DNA of 64,000 bases, taken from positions 97,765 through 161,764 of the forward strand of contig NZ_PKOZ01000007.1 in the NCBI RefSeq assembly GCF_002946355.1, read 5' to 3'. Position numbers and translations under genes: made by a program. Under the pieces are notes generated by a model. That model was given only the letters and a program-made list of their open reading frames with translations, had not been told where the DNA came from and did no database searches. Numbering within the stretch: position 1 is the first letter of the stretch; each line of letters begins with the position of its first letter. The stretch is from Pradoshia eiseniae. Its GTDB lineage: Bacteria; Bacillota; Bacilli; Bacillales; Pradoshiaceae. Shown here piece after piece: positions 35,113-44,206 of this stretch.

Positions 35113-35721
35113 CTACGATAGCCGCTTAAAGGAATAACCGGCCACCCATACGGAAACAAAGGCATATAAGCTGATTCCAAAGATAAATCCGATTGCCGGG
35201 AAGAACCAGGCTATGACGGTAATTGCCAACAAACAGATCATCAGCACAAAAATTTGAATCGGGCTAATGAGCATGAGAAGAAAAGCCGTTCTAATCGTCA
35301 TAAGGACTGATTGGTCAAATTGGACAAACACGGGAAAGATATACAGCAGCAAGAAAGAGAAAAAAAGCATGCCTGCAAGCAGCGGAACAGACATCCAGCT
35401 GAAGGAGCTCTCCGCCATGCTGGTTATGTAAAATAGATCAACCAAAATGACGAACAAAATAATAGTTATATAAAGTCCTAAATGATTACTCTTCCAAAAA
35501 TCCCTTCTAAAATTAATCCAGAACGTCTTGAATACTGGCAAATCAGACTCGCCATGGAGCCATTTTCTCATAATGGCGAACGCCGCTGTTGTAGAGGGAT
35601 ATATCCCGAGTATCACAGCACCTGCCAGAGTAAATAGAACCCATAATAAATGCAAGTAGGCAAATCTCGTAATCCATTCCAGCCATATATAGAGACTGCT
35701 TCCTAGCTCTCGCAAAACCAT
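35113..35721 (-). CDS. YesL-family (DUF624) membrane protein
   Basis: A 202-residue protein with five predicted helices and the YesL pattern (an ELGSSLYIWLEWITRFAYLH start, PSTTAAFAIMRKWLHG, FWKSNHLGLYI). YesL-like genes usually lie by carbohydrate ABC transporters, and this one is not far from the xyloside module, but its role is unknown. The fourth codon ATG is taken as start because AGGGG stands nine bases upstream of it. Confidence 0.8.
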   Translation of the reverse strand: MVLRELGSSLYIWLEWITRFAYLHLLWVLFTLAGAVILGIYPSTTAAFAIMRKWLHGESDLPVFKTFWINFRRDFWKSNHLGLYITIILFVILVDLFYITSMAESSFSWMSVPLLAGMLFFSFLLLYIFPVFVQFDQSVLMTIRTAFLLMLISPIQIFVLMICLLAITVIAWFFPAIGFIFGISLYAFVSVWVAGYSFKRLS

Positions 35722-35875
35722 CCCTCCCATCCCCTATACTTCCTCTTAAATAGTATACTGTAATTATAAGGAAAAGGATAAAGGAACAAACGCAAATAGG
35801 ATTCTTACTGATCTGGTATGCAGCGAATGTTGTTAACCTATTCGAACACATTCATTTGAATATTCTGAAAAATTA

Positions 35876-35904
35876 TTGCTTTTCCCCTTCATGCTAACTA
35901 TAAT
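35876..35904 (+). promoter_or_regulatory. Sigma-A promoter of the GntR/ThDP operon
   Basis: TTGCTT and TATAAT separated by 17 bases, 85 bp upstream of the gntR-type start. The -10 is perfect. Confidence 0.65.
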
Positions 35905-35988
35905 GTTCTTTAAGCAGAAGAATAAAAATTTTGAACGCCCATCCTTACTGGTACGGACGTTAGGATGAGTAATCAGGAATAGGTGGTG

Positions 35989-36738
35989 ATGCCAATCGTT
36001 AGCGTAAATAATCCCCTCCCTCTTCACACTCAAATTAGAGAGATACTGAAGCAAGAAATCAGCGCTAACCTATATACTGACAAGATTCCAAGCGAGCGGG
36101 AATTGATGAACCGCTTTTCTGTAAGCAGATCAACGATCCGAGAGGCCGTCATTCATCTAGTACATGAAGGCATTCTCGAAAAAATTCACGGTAAAGGAAC
36201 CTATATATCCAGGAGGAATATACAGGATTCACTCAATACCTTGCATAGTCTGACGGACACTATCAAAAGAACGGGGATGTCACCAGGGTCGAAACTGCTC
36301 TTTACTGAGCTTATCAATGAGCCTGATAAGCCAGGTAATATTCTGCTGGCTCGCCCCTTTCATTTAATCACCCGGTTACGTACAGCTAACGGGATGCCAA
36401 TTGCCGTAGAAAGACATTACTATACTAAAGACATCGGAGACAAACTGCTTGAATACGACTTAAATCAAGCCGTCATTTATGACTTGCTTGAACAGGAGCT
36501 TGGACTTGATTTTTATCAAGCTGAACAGATTATTTCCTGTAAACCGGTCTCCAATTATGATTCAAACCAGCTCCATATTCCTTGTGGAACCAATGCTTTG
36601 TTTGTTGAACGAACAAGCATGAATTCCTTTGGGCAGGTGCTAGAGTATTATACAGGCACCTATAAACCAGATACATACAGCTTTCATATCCACACAAAAC
36701 GGCATAATGTAAGCGGATACAAAATTAATGAGGAGTGA
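35989..36738 (+). CDS. GntR/HutC-family transcriptional regulator
   Basis: A 249-residue regulator. The N-terminal winged helix-turn-helix reads IPSERELMNRFSVSRSTIRE with the GKGTYIS wing; the C-terminal part is a UTRA ligand domain (ARPFHLITRLRTANGMPIAVERHYY, YYTGTYKPDTYSFHI). It is the first gene of a five-gene operon, overlapping the next gene by four bases, so it probably controls its own operon in response to the pathway substrate or an intermediate. The frame opens two codons earlier with GTG GTG. Confidence 0.88.
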   Translation: MPIVSVNNPLPLHTQIREILKQEISANLYTDKIPSERELMNRFSVSRSTIREAVIHLVHEGILEKIHGKGTYISRRNIQDSLNTLHSLTDTIKRTGMSPGSKLLFTELINEPDKPGNILLARPFHLITRLRTANGMPIAVERHYYTKDIGDKLLEYDLNQAVIYDLLEQELGLDFYQAEQIISCKPVSNYDSNQLHIPCGTNALFVERTSMNSFGQVLEYYTGTYKPDTYSFHIHTKRHNVSGYKINEE

Positions 36739-37922
36739 TTGCTATCGAATCTATACTAAAACCGGCTGTCATCATGACTGGCGGAAATAGCAGCTTACAG
36801 TTAACAGAGGCAATTCGCAGCCTAGAAATCAAGAAAGCCTTTATCATGATTTCTGACAAGCTTTTCAAGGATGCGGAAAAATATCTCTTCCCATCGCTTG
36901 AAAAAGAGCAAATTTCGTTTCATCTCTATGTTTGCGATAAAGGGGAGCCGACTATTGAACAGGTTATGAGGGCCGTCTATACAGCACGGACAGAATATTG
37001 CGATGGGATTGCTGCCATTGGCGGCGGAAGTGTAATCGATCGTGCTAAAGCTGTTTCCGTCTTTGCTGCCAATCCGAATGATACCTTGCATACAATTCAT
37101 GAAAACCCTGATCTCGAACGCCTTCCCTTGATTGCCATTCCATCCACAGCAGGTTCAGGATCGGAGGCCACAAAAGTAATGGTCATCACGGATAATGAGA
37201 CAGGCATTAAGCATAACCCCTCTCACCCAGCCTTTGTTCCAGATGTGGCCATACTAGATTCCTATTGGACCAAGAAATTACCTCCAGCCATTACTGCCTA
37301 CACAGGTTTAGATGCACTAACACACGCTATTGAAGCCTATGTATCTACAAAAGCCAATGATTTCACAGACTTCTATGCTCTTGAAGCTATCAAGAAAATC
37401 ACCAATGCCCTTCCAGATGCTTATTCTAGAACAATTGATCAGCAAGCCTATGATGAAATGCTTCTCGGAAGCTTGTACGCTGGAATAGCCTTCTCCAACT
37501 CATCAACGAATTTAGCTCATGCAACAGGACGAGCCTTGGGAGCTATCTATAAAATGCCACACGGCTTAAGCGTCGCACTTTTGCACCCTCTTGTTATTGA
37601 ATTCAGTCTCATCGAAGCGGAGGAACGTTATGCAGAAATTGCCATTGCGCTGGGACATAGTCCGAACGCAAGCAAGGCATCATTAGCTAAGCGAATTCTT
37701 ATGCTCGTCCAGCAATATAATCGGCGCTTTCATATTTGGGAGGCTGGCGGAGCCTACATACAAACAGACGAGGACCATCTTGTAAACATACCAGTTTTAG
37801 TTGAGCGGAGTCTTAGCGGCAATGGCATTAACACAAATCGCAAAATCCCGACGCAGGAGGAAATTGAGCAGATTTTCCTTCAATTACATCAAGAATTGGA
37901 CAACCATTTCATACATCGCTAA
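36735..37922 (+). CDS. Iron-containing alcohol dehydrogenase (group III)
   Basis: A 395-residue Fe-ADH. GGGSVIDRAKA binds NAD(P); the metal ligands lie in DALTHAIEAY, HATGRALG and KMPHGLSVALLHP. GTG start overlaps the regulator's stop, but the usual ribosome site AGGAG touches it, so a start a few codons later is possible. These enzymes interconvert alcohols and aldehydes or ketones. Here it probably reduces or oxidises a pathway intermediate with the ThDP enzyme downstream (27 bases away). Confidence 0.85.
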   Translation: MIAIESILKPAVIMTGGNSSLQLTEAIRSLEIKKAFIMISDKLFKDAEKYLFPSLEKEQISFHLYVCDKGEPTIEQVMRAVYTARTEYCDGIAAIGGGSVIDRAKAVSVFAANPNDTLHTIHENPDLERLPLIAIPSTAGSGSEATKVMVITDNETGIKHNPSHPAFVPDVAILDSYWTKKLPPAITAYTGLDALTHAIEAYVSTKANDFTDFYALEAIKKITNALPDAYSRTIDQQAYDEMLLGSLYAGIAFSNSSTNLAHATGRALGAIYKMPHGLSVALLHPLVIEFSLIEAEERYAEIAIALGHSPNASKASLAKRILMLVQQYNRRFHIWEAGGAYIQTDEDHLVNIPVLVERSLSGNGINTNRKIPTQEEIEQIFLQLHQELDNHFIHR

Positions 37923-37949
37923 AAAATAGGAATATCAAGGAGGAATACT

Positions 37950-39698
37950 ATGGCTGAAATGAGCGGTGGCGAAGTAATCGCCAAGATGTTAGGCCTAGAG
38001 ACGGTTGAGAAAGTATTTGGTATTATTGACGGAACTTATTTTGGGTTTTATTCAAATTTGCAGAGCCATGGCATTGAATTGATATCTCCGCGCCATGAAA
38101 CGAGCGCTGCCCATATGGCTGGTGCCTATGCCCGTCTAACTGGGAAACTCGGCGTCTGCATGGCCAGCAATGGACCAGGTGTGGCGAACATCCTTCCCGG
38201 ATTGGTCGTTGAACAAGCAGAAGGCAACCGTGTACTTGTCATCACAAGCGCACGGCGCACTGGTATCATGTATCCTGACCGAGGGGGTACCTACCAATGC
38301 TTCGACCAGACAGGTGTGATTGGCCAGTTTGCGAAGTGGAGCGAATCCGTCCCTTCGTTCGAAAGGATTCCTGAAATGCTCCGCACCGCCATCAGGAAAT
38401 GCTATGAGGGGCGGCCTGGGGTGGTCCATCTCGATATACCGGAAAACATCTTAAACACAAAAGTGAAATGCGACCTCTCATTCTGGGAGCCGAGTCAATA
38501 CCGAGTGACCGAGCCGCCAGGACCAAGCGAACAGCAATTAGATAAAGCGGTAGAACTGCTGCTCTCGGCCAAATTCCCGATTATCCATGCGGGCAGCGGC
38601 GTCATTCATGCTCGCGCCTTCAACGAGCTTGAAAGAATCGCTGAATTACTGCAATCTATGGTTACAACCAGCTGGGCCGGACGGGGTGCCATCTCAGAGA
38701 ATAACCGCTTAATGCTGCCGATGGTGCATATCCAAACCAATAATAAGGTCCGCAATGAGGCGGATGTCCTTTTGGTGCTTGGTTCTAGGCTCGGTGAAAC
38801 GGACTGGTGGGGAAAGGCCCCATATTGGAACCCGAACCAACAGATGATTCAAGTGGACTTGGACCCATCCATCCTCGGAGCCAACAAGCCTGCTGCAGTC
38901 GCTATTCATTCCGATGTAAAAATCTTCTTAGAGAAGCTTTATGAACGGCTTCTGCCACTTAAAGATCAATTATCCGCCCTATCTCGTGAAGCCACTATAT
39001 CCAAATACCTCGAAGATAAACAGAAGCATCGGAATAAGCTTGATGAGCAATTAAATGACCTCGAAGCCCCTATGAATTCAGCACATGTCCCCTCTATTTG
39101 CAATGAGGTCTTTCCTGCTGAATCCCCTCTCGTCATTGATGGAGGAAATACAGCTATTTGGACAAATTTCTATTACAAAGTAAGAGATCCAGGAACAGTC
39201 GTCTCCACCTTTAAATTCGGCATGCTTGGGGCAGGTGTCGGCCAGGCGCTCGGGGCAGCGGCCGCACGACCAGATGTGCCAGTCTGCTGCGTGATTGGCG
39301 ATGGCGCAATGGGATTTCATCCACAGGATATCGAGACAGCCGTGCGTAATGGACTCCACGTCATTTACATTGTCATGTGCGACCGCCAATGGGGAATGGT
39401 GAAAATCAATCAGCACATTGCCATGAAGCCGATCAAGACCTTACTGAAGAAAACGCTCAGTCCTGAGGAAAGCATTAATACAGACCTTGGGAATATTGAA
39501 TTTCATAAGCTTGCTGAAAGCATGGGTGCTCATGGTGAATATGCCAATAACCCTGCTGATTTCCGCGAGGCGCTTGAACGCTCAATCCGCAGCGGAATTT
39601 GTTCCGTCATACATGTCGATGTGGACCCAGTCAAACATATGTGGGCACCTGGCTTGAAATATTTCAAAGAAATGCACGCTGAACCAAGGGGAAGATGA
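37950..39698 (+). CDS. Thiamine diphosphate-dependent enzyme, IlvB/lyase-like
   Basis: A 582-residue three-domain ThDP enzyme: pyrimidine-binding domain with catalytic Glu in SPRHETSAAHMAG, a central DHS-like domain (IIHAGSGVIHARA, LLVLGSRLGETDWW), and the pyrophosphate domain with VIGDGAMGFHPQDIETAVRN and its following MCDRQWGM (the GDG...N motif). It resembles acetolactate synthase and benzaldehyde/2-hydroxyacyl-CoA lyases but has no ilvN or xsc-like features. AAGGAGG precedes the ATG. Substrate is unknown; cleavage or formation of a keto-acid or 2-hydroxyaldehyde is likely. Confidence 0.85.
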   Translation: MAEMSGGEVIAKMLGLETVEKVFGIIDGTYFGFYSNLQSHGIELISPRHETSAAHMAGAYARLTGKLGVCMASNGPGVANILPGLVVEQAEGNRVLVITSARRTGIMYPDRGGTYQCFDQTGVIGQFAKWSESVPSFERIPEMLRTAIRKCYEGRPGVVHLDIPENILNTKVKCDLSFWEPSQYRVTEPPGPSEQQLDKAVELLLSAKFPIIHAGSGVIHARAFNELERIAELLQSMVTTSWAGRGAISENNRLMLPMVHIQTNNKVRNEADVLLVLGSRLGETDWWGKAPYWNPNQQMIQVDLDPSILGANKPAAVAIHSDVKIFLEKLYERLLPLKDQLSALSREATISKYLEDKQKHRNKLDEQLNDLEAPMNSAHVPSICNEVFPAESPLVIDGGNTAIWTNFYYKVRDPGTVVSTFKFGMLGAGVGQALGAAAARPDVPVCCVIGDGAMGFHPQDIETAVRNGLHVIYIVMCDRQWGMVKINQHIAMKPIKTLLKKTLSPEESINTDLGNIEFHKLAESMGAHGEYANNPADFREALERSIRSGICSVIHVDVDPVKHMWAPGLKYFKEMHAEPRGR

Positions 39699-39699
39699 G

Positions 39700-40635
39700 A
39701 TGAATATTGATGATATCCACTTAAATTTCAATGCTGCCTCCCTGACAATCATGAACGTCCTGATTGGTTTCATAATGTTTGGAGTGGCTCTGGATTTACA
39801 ATCATCTGATTTCAAACGGAGCTTGAAAACGCCAAAGCCCGCCATCATCGGGCTAGTTTGCCAATTTATCTTGCTCCCAGCCTTCACTTATTTACTCGTT
39901 CTGATCATACAGCCAAGACCAAGCATAGCACTCGGTTTATTTCTGGTTGCGGCCTGCCCTGGTGGGAATCTGTCTAACTTCTTGACGTACTTAGCGAAGG
40001 GAAACACCCCCCTATCCATCAGCATGTCGGCCATATCAACTGTACTTGCCATCTTCATGACGCCCTTTAATACATTGCTCTGGGGTTCTTTATATGGACC
40101 GACCAACAGTCTGCTGAAGTCCTTTACCATCAGCCCACAGGACATGCTCATCACGATTTTCCTGATGCTCGGATTGCCGCTCGCCGTTGGCATGTATATA
40201 AGGCATAAATACCCGGCAACAGCACAGCAGATTAATAAATGGGCTAAAAAGGCCTCCATTGCCTTCTTCTTGCTCTTTGTCCTTGTATCTTTAGCGGCAA
40301 ACTTCAACTACTTCATTGAATTCATTGGCATGGTGGCCATCATTGTCTTCATCCATAATCTGCTGGCCATCACGATTGGTTACACGACATCCTCTCTTCT
40401 GAGACTCCCGGTTGCGGACCGGCGAGCCATCTCGATTGAGGTCGGAATTCAAAACTCCGGACTGGGGCTCATCTTGATTTTCAATTTCTTTGATGGCTTA
40501 GGAGGGATGGCAATTGTTGCTGCATGGTGGGCGATTTGGCATATCATCTCCGGACTTACCATCGCCACCTATTGGTCAAGAAGGCCTCCCCTTCAGGAGA
40601 CCGCCCAAAATCCAGTCGGGAGCGTGAAAACATGA
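39700..40635 (+). CDS. Bile acid:sodium symporter (BASS) family transporter
   Basis: A 311-residue protein with nine to ten helices. FLVAACPGGNLSNFLTYLAKGN and the EVGIQNSGLGLIL repeat are the two crossover motifs of the family, with the Na-binding Glu and Gln/Asn. Family members carry organic anions such as bile acids, pantoate or keto acids. It starts one base after the ThDP gene and overlaps the next gene by four bases, so it probably imports the operon's acid substrate or exports a product. Confidence 0.9.
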   Translation: MNIDDIHLNFNAASLTIMNVLIGFIMFGVALDLQSSDFKRSLKTPKPAIIGLVCQFILLPAFTYLLVLIIQPRPSIALGLFLVAACPGGNLSNFLTYLAKGNTPLSISMSAISTVLAIFMTPFNTLLWGSLYGPTNSLLKSFTISPQDMLITIFLMLGLPLAVGMYIRHKYPATAQQINKWAKKASIAFFLLFVLVSLAANFNYFIEFIGMVAIIVFIHNLLAITIGYTTSSLLRLPVADRRAISIEVGIQNSGLGLILIFNFFDGLGGMAIVAAWWAIWHIISGLTIATYWSRRPPLQETAQNPVGSVKT

Positions 40636-41648
40636 ATGTCCTTATAACAGGTGCAGCGGGGTATTTAGGAAGCCTCCTCGTCCGCCGCTTATCTGGCGCC
40701 TTAAAAAATGGAGAGGCCATTCGCGTCATTGCGACCGATATACAAGAGCGGCCCCGATCCTCCTTTGATGACGACGTTGATTATGTCCAGCTTGATATTC
40801 GTTCAGAGCGTGTTCACGAGGTAATGGCCAACTATCAGATAGATACCGTCGTTCATCTAGCCTCCATCGTCACACCCGGGAAAAAGAGCAATCGCGAACT
40901 CGAGTATTCTGTCGATGTGCTTGGTACGGAAAATATTCTAAAGGGATGCATCAACAGCGGAGTGAAACGCTTAATCATCTCATCAAGCGGTGCCGCCTAT
41001 GGTTATCATCCCGACAATCCGGAATGGATTAAGGAAGATGAGGTGCTCCGGGGTAACGAGGAGTTTGCCTATTCGCATCACAAGCGGCTCGTTGAACAGT
41101 TATTAGCCGAATATCGCCAAGCCCATCCTGAGCTTGAGCAGGTTATCTTTCGAATCGGTACGATTCTGGGTGAGACAGTCAATAACCAAATCACCGCGCT
41201 ATTCGAAAAGAAAGCGTTGATTGGCATCTCGGGGTCTGATAGTCCGTTCGTTTTTGTCTGGGACGAGGACGTAGCAAGCTGTCTCGAGAAAGCTGTCACT
41301 GGTGAGGTAACCGGAATCTTCAATGTAGCCGGTGATGGCAAGCTAACCATCGATGACCTTGCCCATATTCTGCACAAACCAGTCATCCGGATTCCCGCAT
41401 CAATCGTCAAGGGTGCCCTGTACATTCTAAAACGCTTGTCCCTAACCCAATATGGTGAAGAGCAAGTTAACTTCCTTCGCTATCGCCCGGTCCTAGATAA
41501 CACCAAGCTAAAAACAGTTTTTGGTTTCACGCCAACCTATACATCAAAGGAAGTCTTCGAATTCTACTTAACTCACAACAAGAAAATGAAACAAAATCTG
41601 AACCAATATCGGATTGATGAAAAGTCCCTAATTAGCAGACAGCATTAG
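40632..41648 (+). CDS. NAD-dependent epimerase/dehydratase (extended SDR)
   Basis: A 338-residue extended short-chain dehydrogenase. TGAAGYLG binds NAD; catalytic Ser and the YxxxK-type motif appear as SSSGAAYGY and YSHHKRLVE. I use ATG 40632, which overlaps the transporter stop as ATGA and follows GGGAG by nine bases. Family members oxidise or epimerise sugars, aldonates or uronates. It is the last gene of the GntR operon. Confidence 0.86.
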   Translation: MNVLITGAAGYLGSLLVRRLSGALKNGEAIRVIATDIQERPRSSFDDDVDYVQLDIRSERVHEVMANYQIDTVVHLASIVTPGKKSNRELEYSVDVLGTENILKGCINSGVKRLIISSSGAAYGYHPDNPEWIKEDEVLRGNEEFAYSHHKRLVEQLLAEYRQAHPELEQVIFRIGTILGETVNNQITALFEKKALIGISGSDSPFVFVWDEDVASCLEKAVTGEVTGIFNVAGDGKLTIDDLAHILHKPVIRIPASIVKGALYILKRLSLTQYGEEQVNFLRYRPVLDNTKLKTVFGFTPTYTSKEVFEFYLTHNKKMKQNLNQYRIDEKSLISRQH

Positions 41649-41746
41649 GAAGACCTAGTTCAAGATTCTCTTATGAATAAAGGATTCCACTTTCCAGCTT
41701 CCCTCATGATACTATTAAACTATAATCCCATGAGGAGGCATCAACG

Positions 41747-42130
41747 ATGAGAATCAATCATGCAGCTGTATTTGTGGAAGATTTAGAACGTGCGAAGGAA
41801 TTCTACAAGCGTTATTTCGGAGCGAAAGAAAATAAGAAATACCATAATCCAAATACCGGCCTTGAGACTTACTTTTTATCCTTTGAAGGCGATGTACGGC
41901 TAGAGATCATGAAGAGGCCTGACACTAAGGAAAACGAAAAAAGCCTGTTTCAGCTCGGGTATGCACATCTAGCCTTCAGTGTCGGAAGCAAGAATAAGGT
42001 GGATGAGCTGACAAACCGCCTCGAGCAAGACGGATACACGGTTTTAAGTGGGCCTAGAACAACTGGTGACGGGTATTACGAAAGCTTGATTCTCGACTCA
42101 GAGAACAATCAAATCGAAATAGTAGAATAA
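41747..42130 (+). CDS. VOC-family protein (glyoxalase-like)
   Basis: A 127-residue glyoxalase-fold protein: MRINHAAVFVEDLERAKEFY at the start, an AHLAFSV strand and the ending LILDSENNQIEIVE carry the usual His/Glu metal-binding positions of two beta-alpha-beta-beta-beta units. Substrate is not predictable; lactoylglutathione lyase is only one option. Own ribosome site GAGGAGG and terminator, so a separate unit from the operon ahead. Confidence 0.85.
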   Translation: MRINHAAVFVEDLERAKEFYKRYFGAKENKKYHNPNTGLETYFLSFEGDVRLEIMKRPDTKENEKSLFQLGYAHLAFSVGSKNKVDELTNRLEQDGYTVLSGPRTTGDGYYESLILDSENNQIEIVE

Positions 42131-42151
42131 GAGTCTCACCGCTACATAGTC

Positions 42152-42190
42152 AAAGACGAGCCTCCTCTCCAACAGGAGCTCGTCTTTTTT
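42152..42190 (+). terminator. Terminator of the VOC gene
   Basis: AAGACGAGCCTCCT / AGGAGCTCGTCTT arms with a short loop and T6. Confidence 0.88.
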
Positions 42191-42304
42191 CACGGACCAG
42201 CTGCACTAATTGCCCTTAATCTATATAAAGCAATGTTTCAAATCACAGAACGTAAGACTTAATGCAATAATGCGTCGTTTTTAAGCAAACAGGCATTTTA
42301 TAGA

Positions 42305-42337
42305 CAAAAAACTCCTCATTTTTGCAAATGAGAAGTT
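42305..42337 (-). terminator. Terminator of dhaSQ
   Basis: AACTNCTCATTT / AAATGAGNAGTT stem; TTTTTTGTC follows on the minus strand. It lies about 130 bases after the dhaQ stop. Confidence 0.75.
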
Positions 42338-42466
42338 AATTAACCGTTCCTTATTTAGTGAAACCCTCGACAACTTTATATCGTCTCGTTGACTTCTTTT
42401 CTCTTATTTATTTTAGTATACTAATTTCCCGCAAAGAGAGGCCAAATTGAATAGCTTTAAGCTAGC

Positions 42467-43465
42467 TTACTTCCATCCAGCTGTTTTTACATCCTTTTTC
42501 AACCATCTTTCCCACATGGAATCTTCTATTTTCAGCAAGCTCAATGAGATTCCTTTCATATCCAGGGAAGTAAGCTGACTTCCAACCTTTACGAAACGTA
42601 TGTTCAATCCCTCCAACTCACAGAGACGTCGAATGTCATTGGCAAAGACATATTGTTCCATCAAGGGCACTGCCCCTAACCCATTCACCAGCACGGCAAA
42701 CGCATCCCCTCTCTTCCATCGATAATGACTCTTGAGCTTATTCATCAGCTCAATCGCCAGCATCTCTGAGGAATGGAAGGTCTCTTTTCGGTATCCCCTC
42801 TCTCCATGAATACCGATGCCATAGAATACTTCATCCTCCCCTAGCGTGAACGCCGTTTCCTTACTCGCTGGATTACTTGCCGGTGAAAGAGCGACCCCAA
42901 GTGTATGAAGATTGCTGACGACAACTTCCCCCAGCTCCTTCAATTGTTGCAATGTGTACCCATCCATAGCAGCAGCGCCAAGGATTTTATGAACGAGAAC
43001 CGTACCTGCCACGCCCCTCCTTCTTTTCTCGAAGGAGTTATCATCCTCGACAGATACGTCATCATTGACGATAAGATGGTCGACCTCCCATCCCTCTTCC
43101 TTCATCCTCGTCTCTGCCATTAAGAAGCTGTTAATATCCGCCTGAAAATTCTTGATAATAAGGAGAATGCCCTTACTTTTATCAACCTTTCGGATTGCGG
43201 CCTCAATTTGTCCAGCCGTTGGCGGCACAAAGATATGACCACATACCGCCATCGATAGCATCCCTTCCCCTACATAACCAAAATGAGCGGGCTCATGGCC
43301 GCTGCCCCCGCCACTGATAAGGATGACCTCTTTCAATTCCTCCAGGTCCTTCCGGTAGATAATTTCATTTTCTTGGTCATAGCCAATCCTGTCTTTATGT
43401 TCAAAATAAAAGCCTTGCAGCATATCCTTCACAGCTCCAAGCACATCATTAAGTATCTTCTTCAT
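42467..43465 (-). CDS. dhaQ: DhaK-like coactivator DhaQ
   Basis: A 332-residue DhaK homologue: SGGGSGHEPAHFGYVG binds the phosphate end and GIGIHGERG carries His220, the residue that binds dihydroxyacetone covalently. The kinase-active DhaK domain is encoded elsewhere (the fusion gene at 44207), and this copy follows a DhaS-type regulator by 12 bases. In Lactococcus lactis, DhaQ binds dihydroxyacetone and activates DhaS, so I assign that role here. A second DhaK working with a separate DhaL is possible but no stand-alone dhaL is present. Confidence 0.8.
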   Translation of the reverse strand: MKKILNDVLGAVKDMLQGFYFEHKDRIGYDQENEIIYRKDLEELKEVILISGGGSGHEPAHFGYVGEGMLSMAVCGHIFVPPTAGQIEAAIRKVDKSKGILLIIKNFQADINSFLMAETRMKEEGWEVDHLIVNDDVSVEDDNSFEKRRRGVAGTVLVHKILGAAAMDGYTLQQLKELGEVVVSNLHTLGVALSPASNPASKETAFTLGEDEVFYGIGIHGERGYRKETFHSSEMLAIELMNKLKSHYRWKRGDAFAVLVNGLGAVPLMEQYVFANDIRRLCELEGLNIRFVKVGSQLTSLDMKGISLSLLKIEDSMWERWLKKDVKTAGWK

Positions 43466-43477
43466 TGCTTCTCCCTC

Positions 43478-44026
43478 TCATCGCTGTATGAGCATATCCT
43501 TCATCATCTTCTTCAACAGTGACAACATGACCGCCTGATCTGTCTCACAATCTCGTTCAATCCAATCCTGTATCATCCCAACAAACCCATGGCTGTAAAA
43601 GGAGGCTAGCAGCTCCTTCTCCTCAGCGCCCATAGGCAGCTCTTCTCTCATCTTCGGTTTATTGATTATTTCGAGAGACAAATTCTTCGTATGCTCAAAT
43701 AAATATTCATTAAAGGAATTCTGTTCTACCACCTTGAACGCATTGCGGTAGAATAGCCGGTTGTGCCTGAAATAGGAAAGCAGCAGTTCGAGAATATTTT
43801 CCCATTTTTCATAACCTATAAAGTCGGTAATGTTCTCCCTCGTCTCTTCCTTATAAATCCAGCCTAGCAATTCATATTTATCCTGAAAATGATAATAAAA
43901 TGTCTGCCTTCGCATTTGGCAGTTCATCATGATATCACTGACTGAAATCTTGTGAAAGGACTCGGTCTCCATCAAATCCTTTAATGACTTGGCAATAATC
44001 TTCTTCGTAATAATCGATGCGGTCAT
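43478..44026 (-). CDS. dhaS: TetR-type transcriptional activator DhaS
   Basis: A 182-residue TetR-fold protein with the DhaS-type helix-turn-helix (FHKISVSDIMMNCQMRRQTFYYHF) and an all-helical partner domain. In L. lactis, DhaS activates the dha operon when bound by DhaQ-dihydroxyacetone. It is cotranscribed with dhaQ and divergent from the dihydroxyacetone kinase gene; a DhaS-like operator lies between them. Confidence 0.85.
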   Translation of the reverse strand: MTASIITKKIIAKSLKDLMETESFHKISVSDIMMNCQMRRQTFYYHFQDKYELLGWIYKEETRENITDFIGYEKWENILELLLSYFRHNRLFYRNAFKVVEQNSFNEYLFEHTKNLSLEIINKPKMREELPMGAEEKELLASFYSHGFVGMIQDWIERDCETDQAVMLSLLKKMMKDMLIQR

Positions 44027-44090
44027 AGACTACCATCCCTGCTAGTATAGTCCTTTTATTATACAAAAATATTATAAAACAAACCAATTT

Positions 44091-44112
44091 TGACAAATGA
44101 AGGTTTTTGTCC
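44091..44112. promoter_or_regulatory. Probable DhaS operator
   Basis: TGACAAAT-N6-TTTTGTCC, arms and spacing like the reported L. lactis DhaS site GGACACAT-N6-ATTTGTCC (three mismatches over 16 positions; recalled, not checked). It ends directly before the -35 of the kinase gene, the expected place for an activator. Confidence 0.75.
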
Positions 44113-44113
44113 G

Positions 44114-44142
44114 TTTACCATAAAACGCTTTCATTCTATGAT
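44114..44142 (+). promoter_or_regulatory. Sigma-A promoter of the dihydroxyacetone kinase gene
   Basis: TTTACC and TATGAT with a 17-base spacer. The -35 is non-ideal, fitting an activator-dependent promoter; a cre-like sequence lies in the spacer. Confidence 0.65.
44120..44133. promoter_or_regulatory. cre-like site in the kinase promoter spacer
   Basis: ATAAAACGCTTTCA matches the cre consensus at 12 of 14 positions. CcpA bound here would block RNA polymerase, giving glucose repression over DhaS activation. Confidence 0.55.
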
Positions 44143-44206
44143 AGGAAGTATACGGTAATCTAGTAAATCTGTGGATTTAGCATCATGTATTAGGAGGCGG
44201 AAATAA

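Larger units (their letters stand above)
42131..42466. other. 336 bp convergent gap
   Basis: Holds the terminator of the VOC gene on the left and that of dhaQ near the middle; otherwise AT-rich with nothing recognised. Confidence 0.4.

Noticed and set aside
37950..39698. Sulfoacetaldehyde acetyltransferase (Xsc) or acetolactate synthase IlvB
   Set aside because: Segments around the catalytic Glu and the ThDP loop do not read like Xsc, and there is no ilvN, ilvC or taurine gene nearby.
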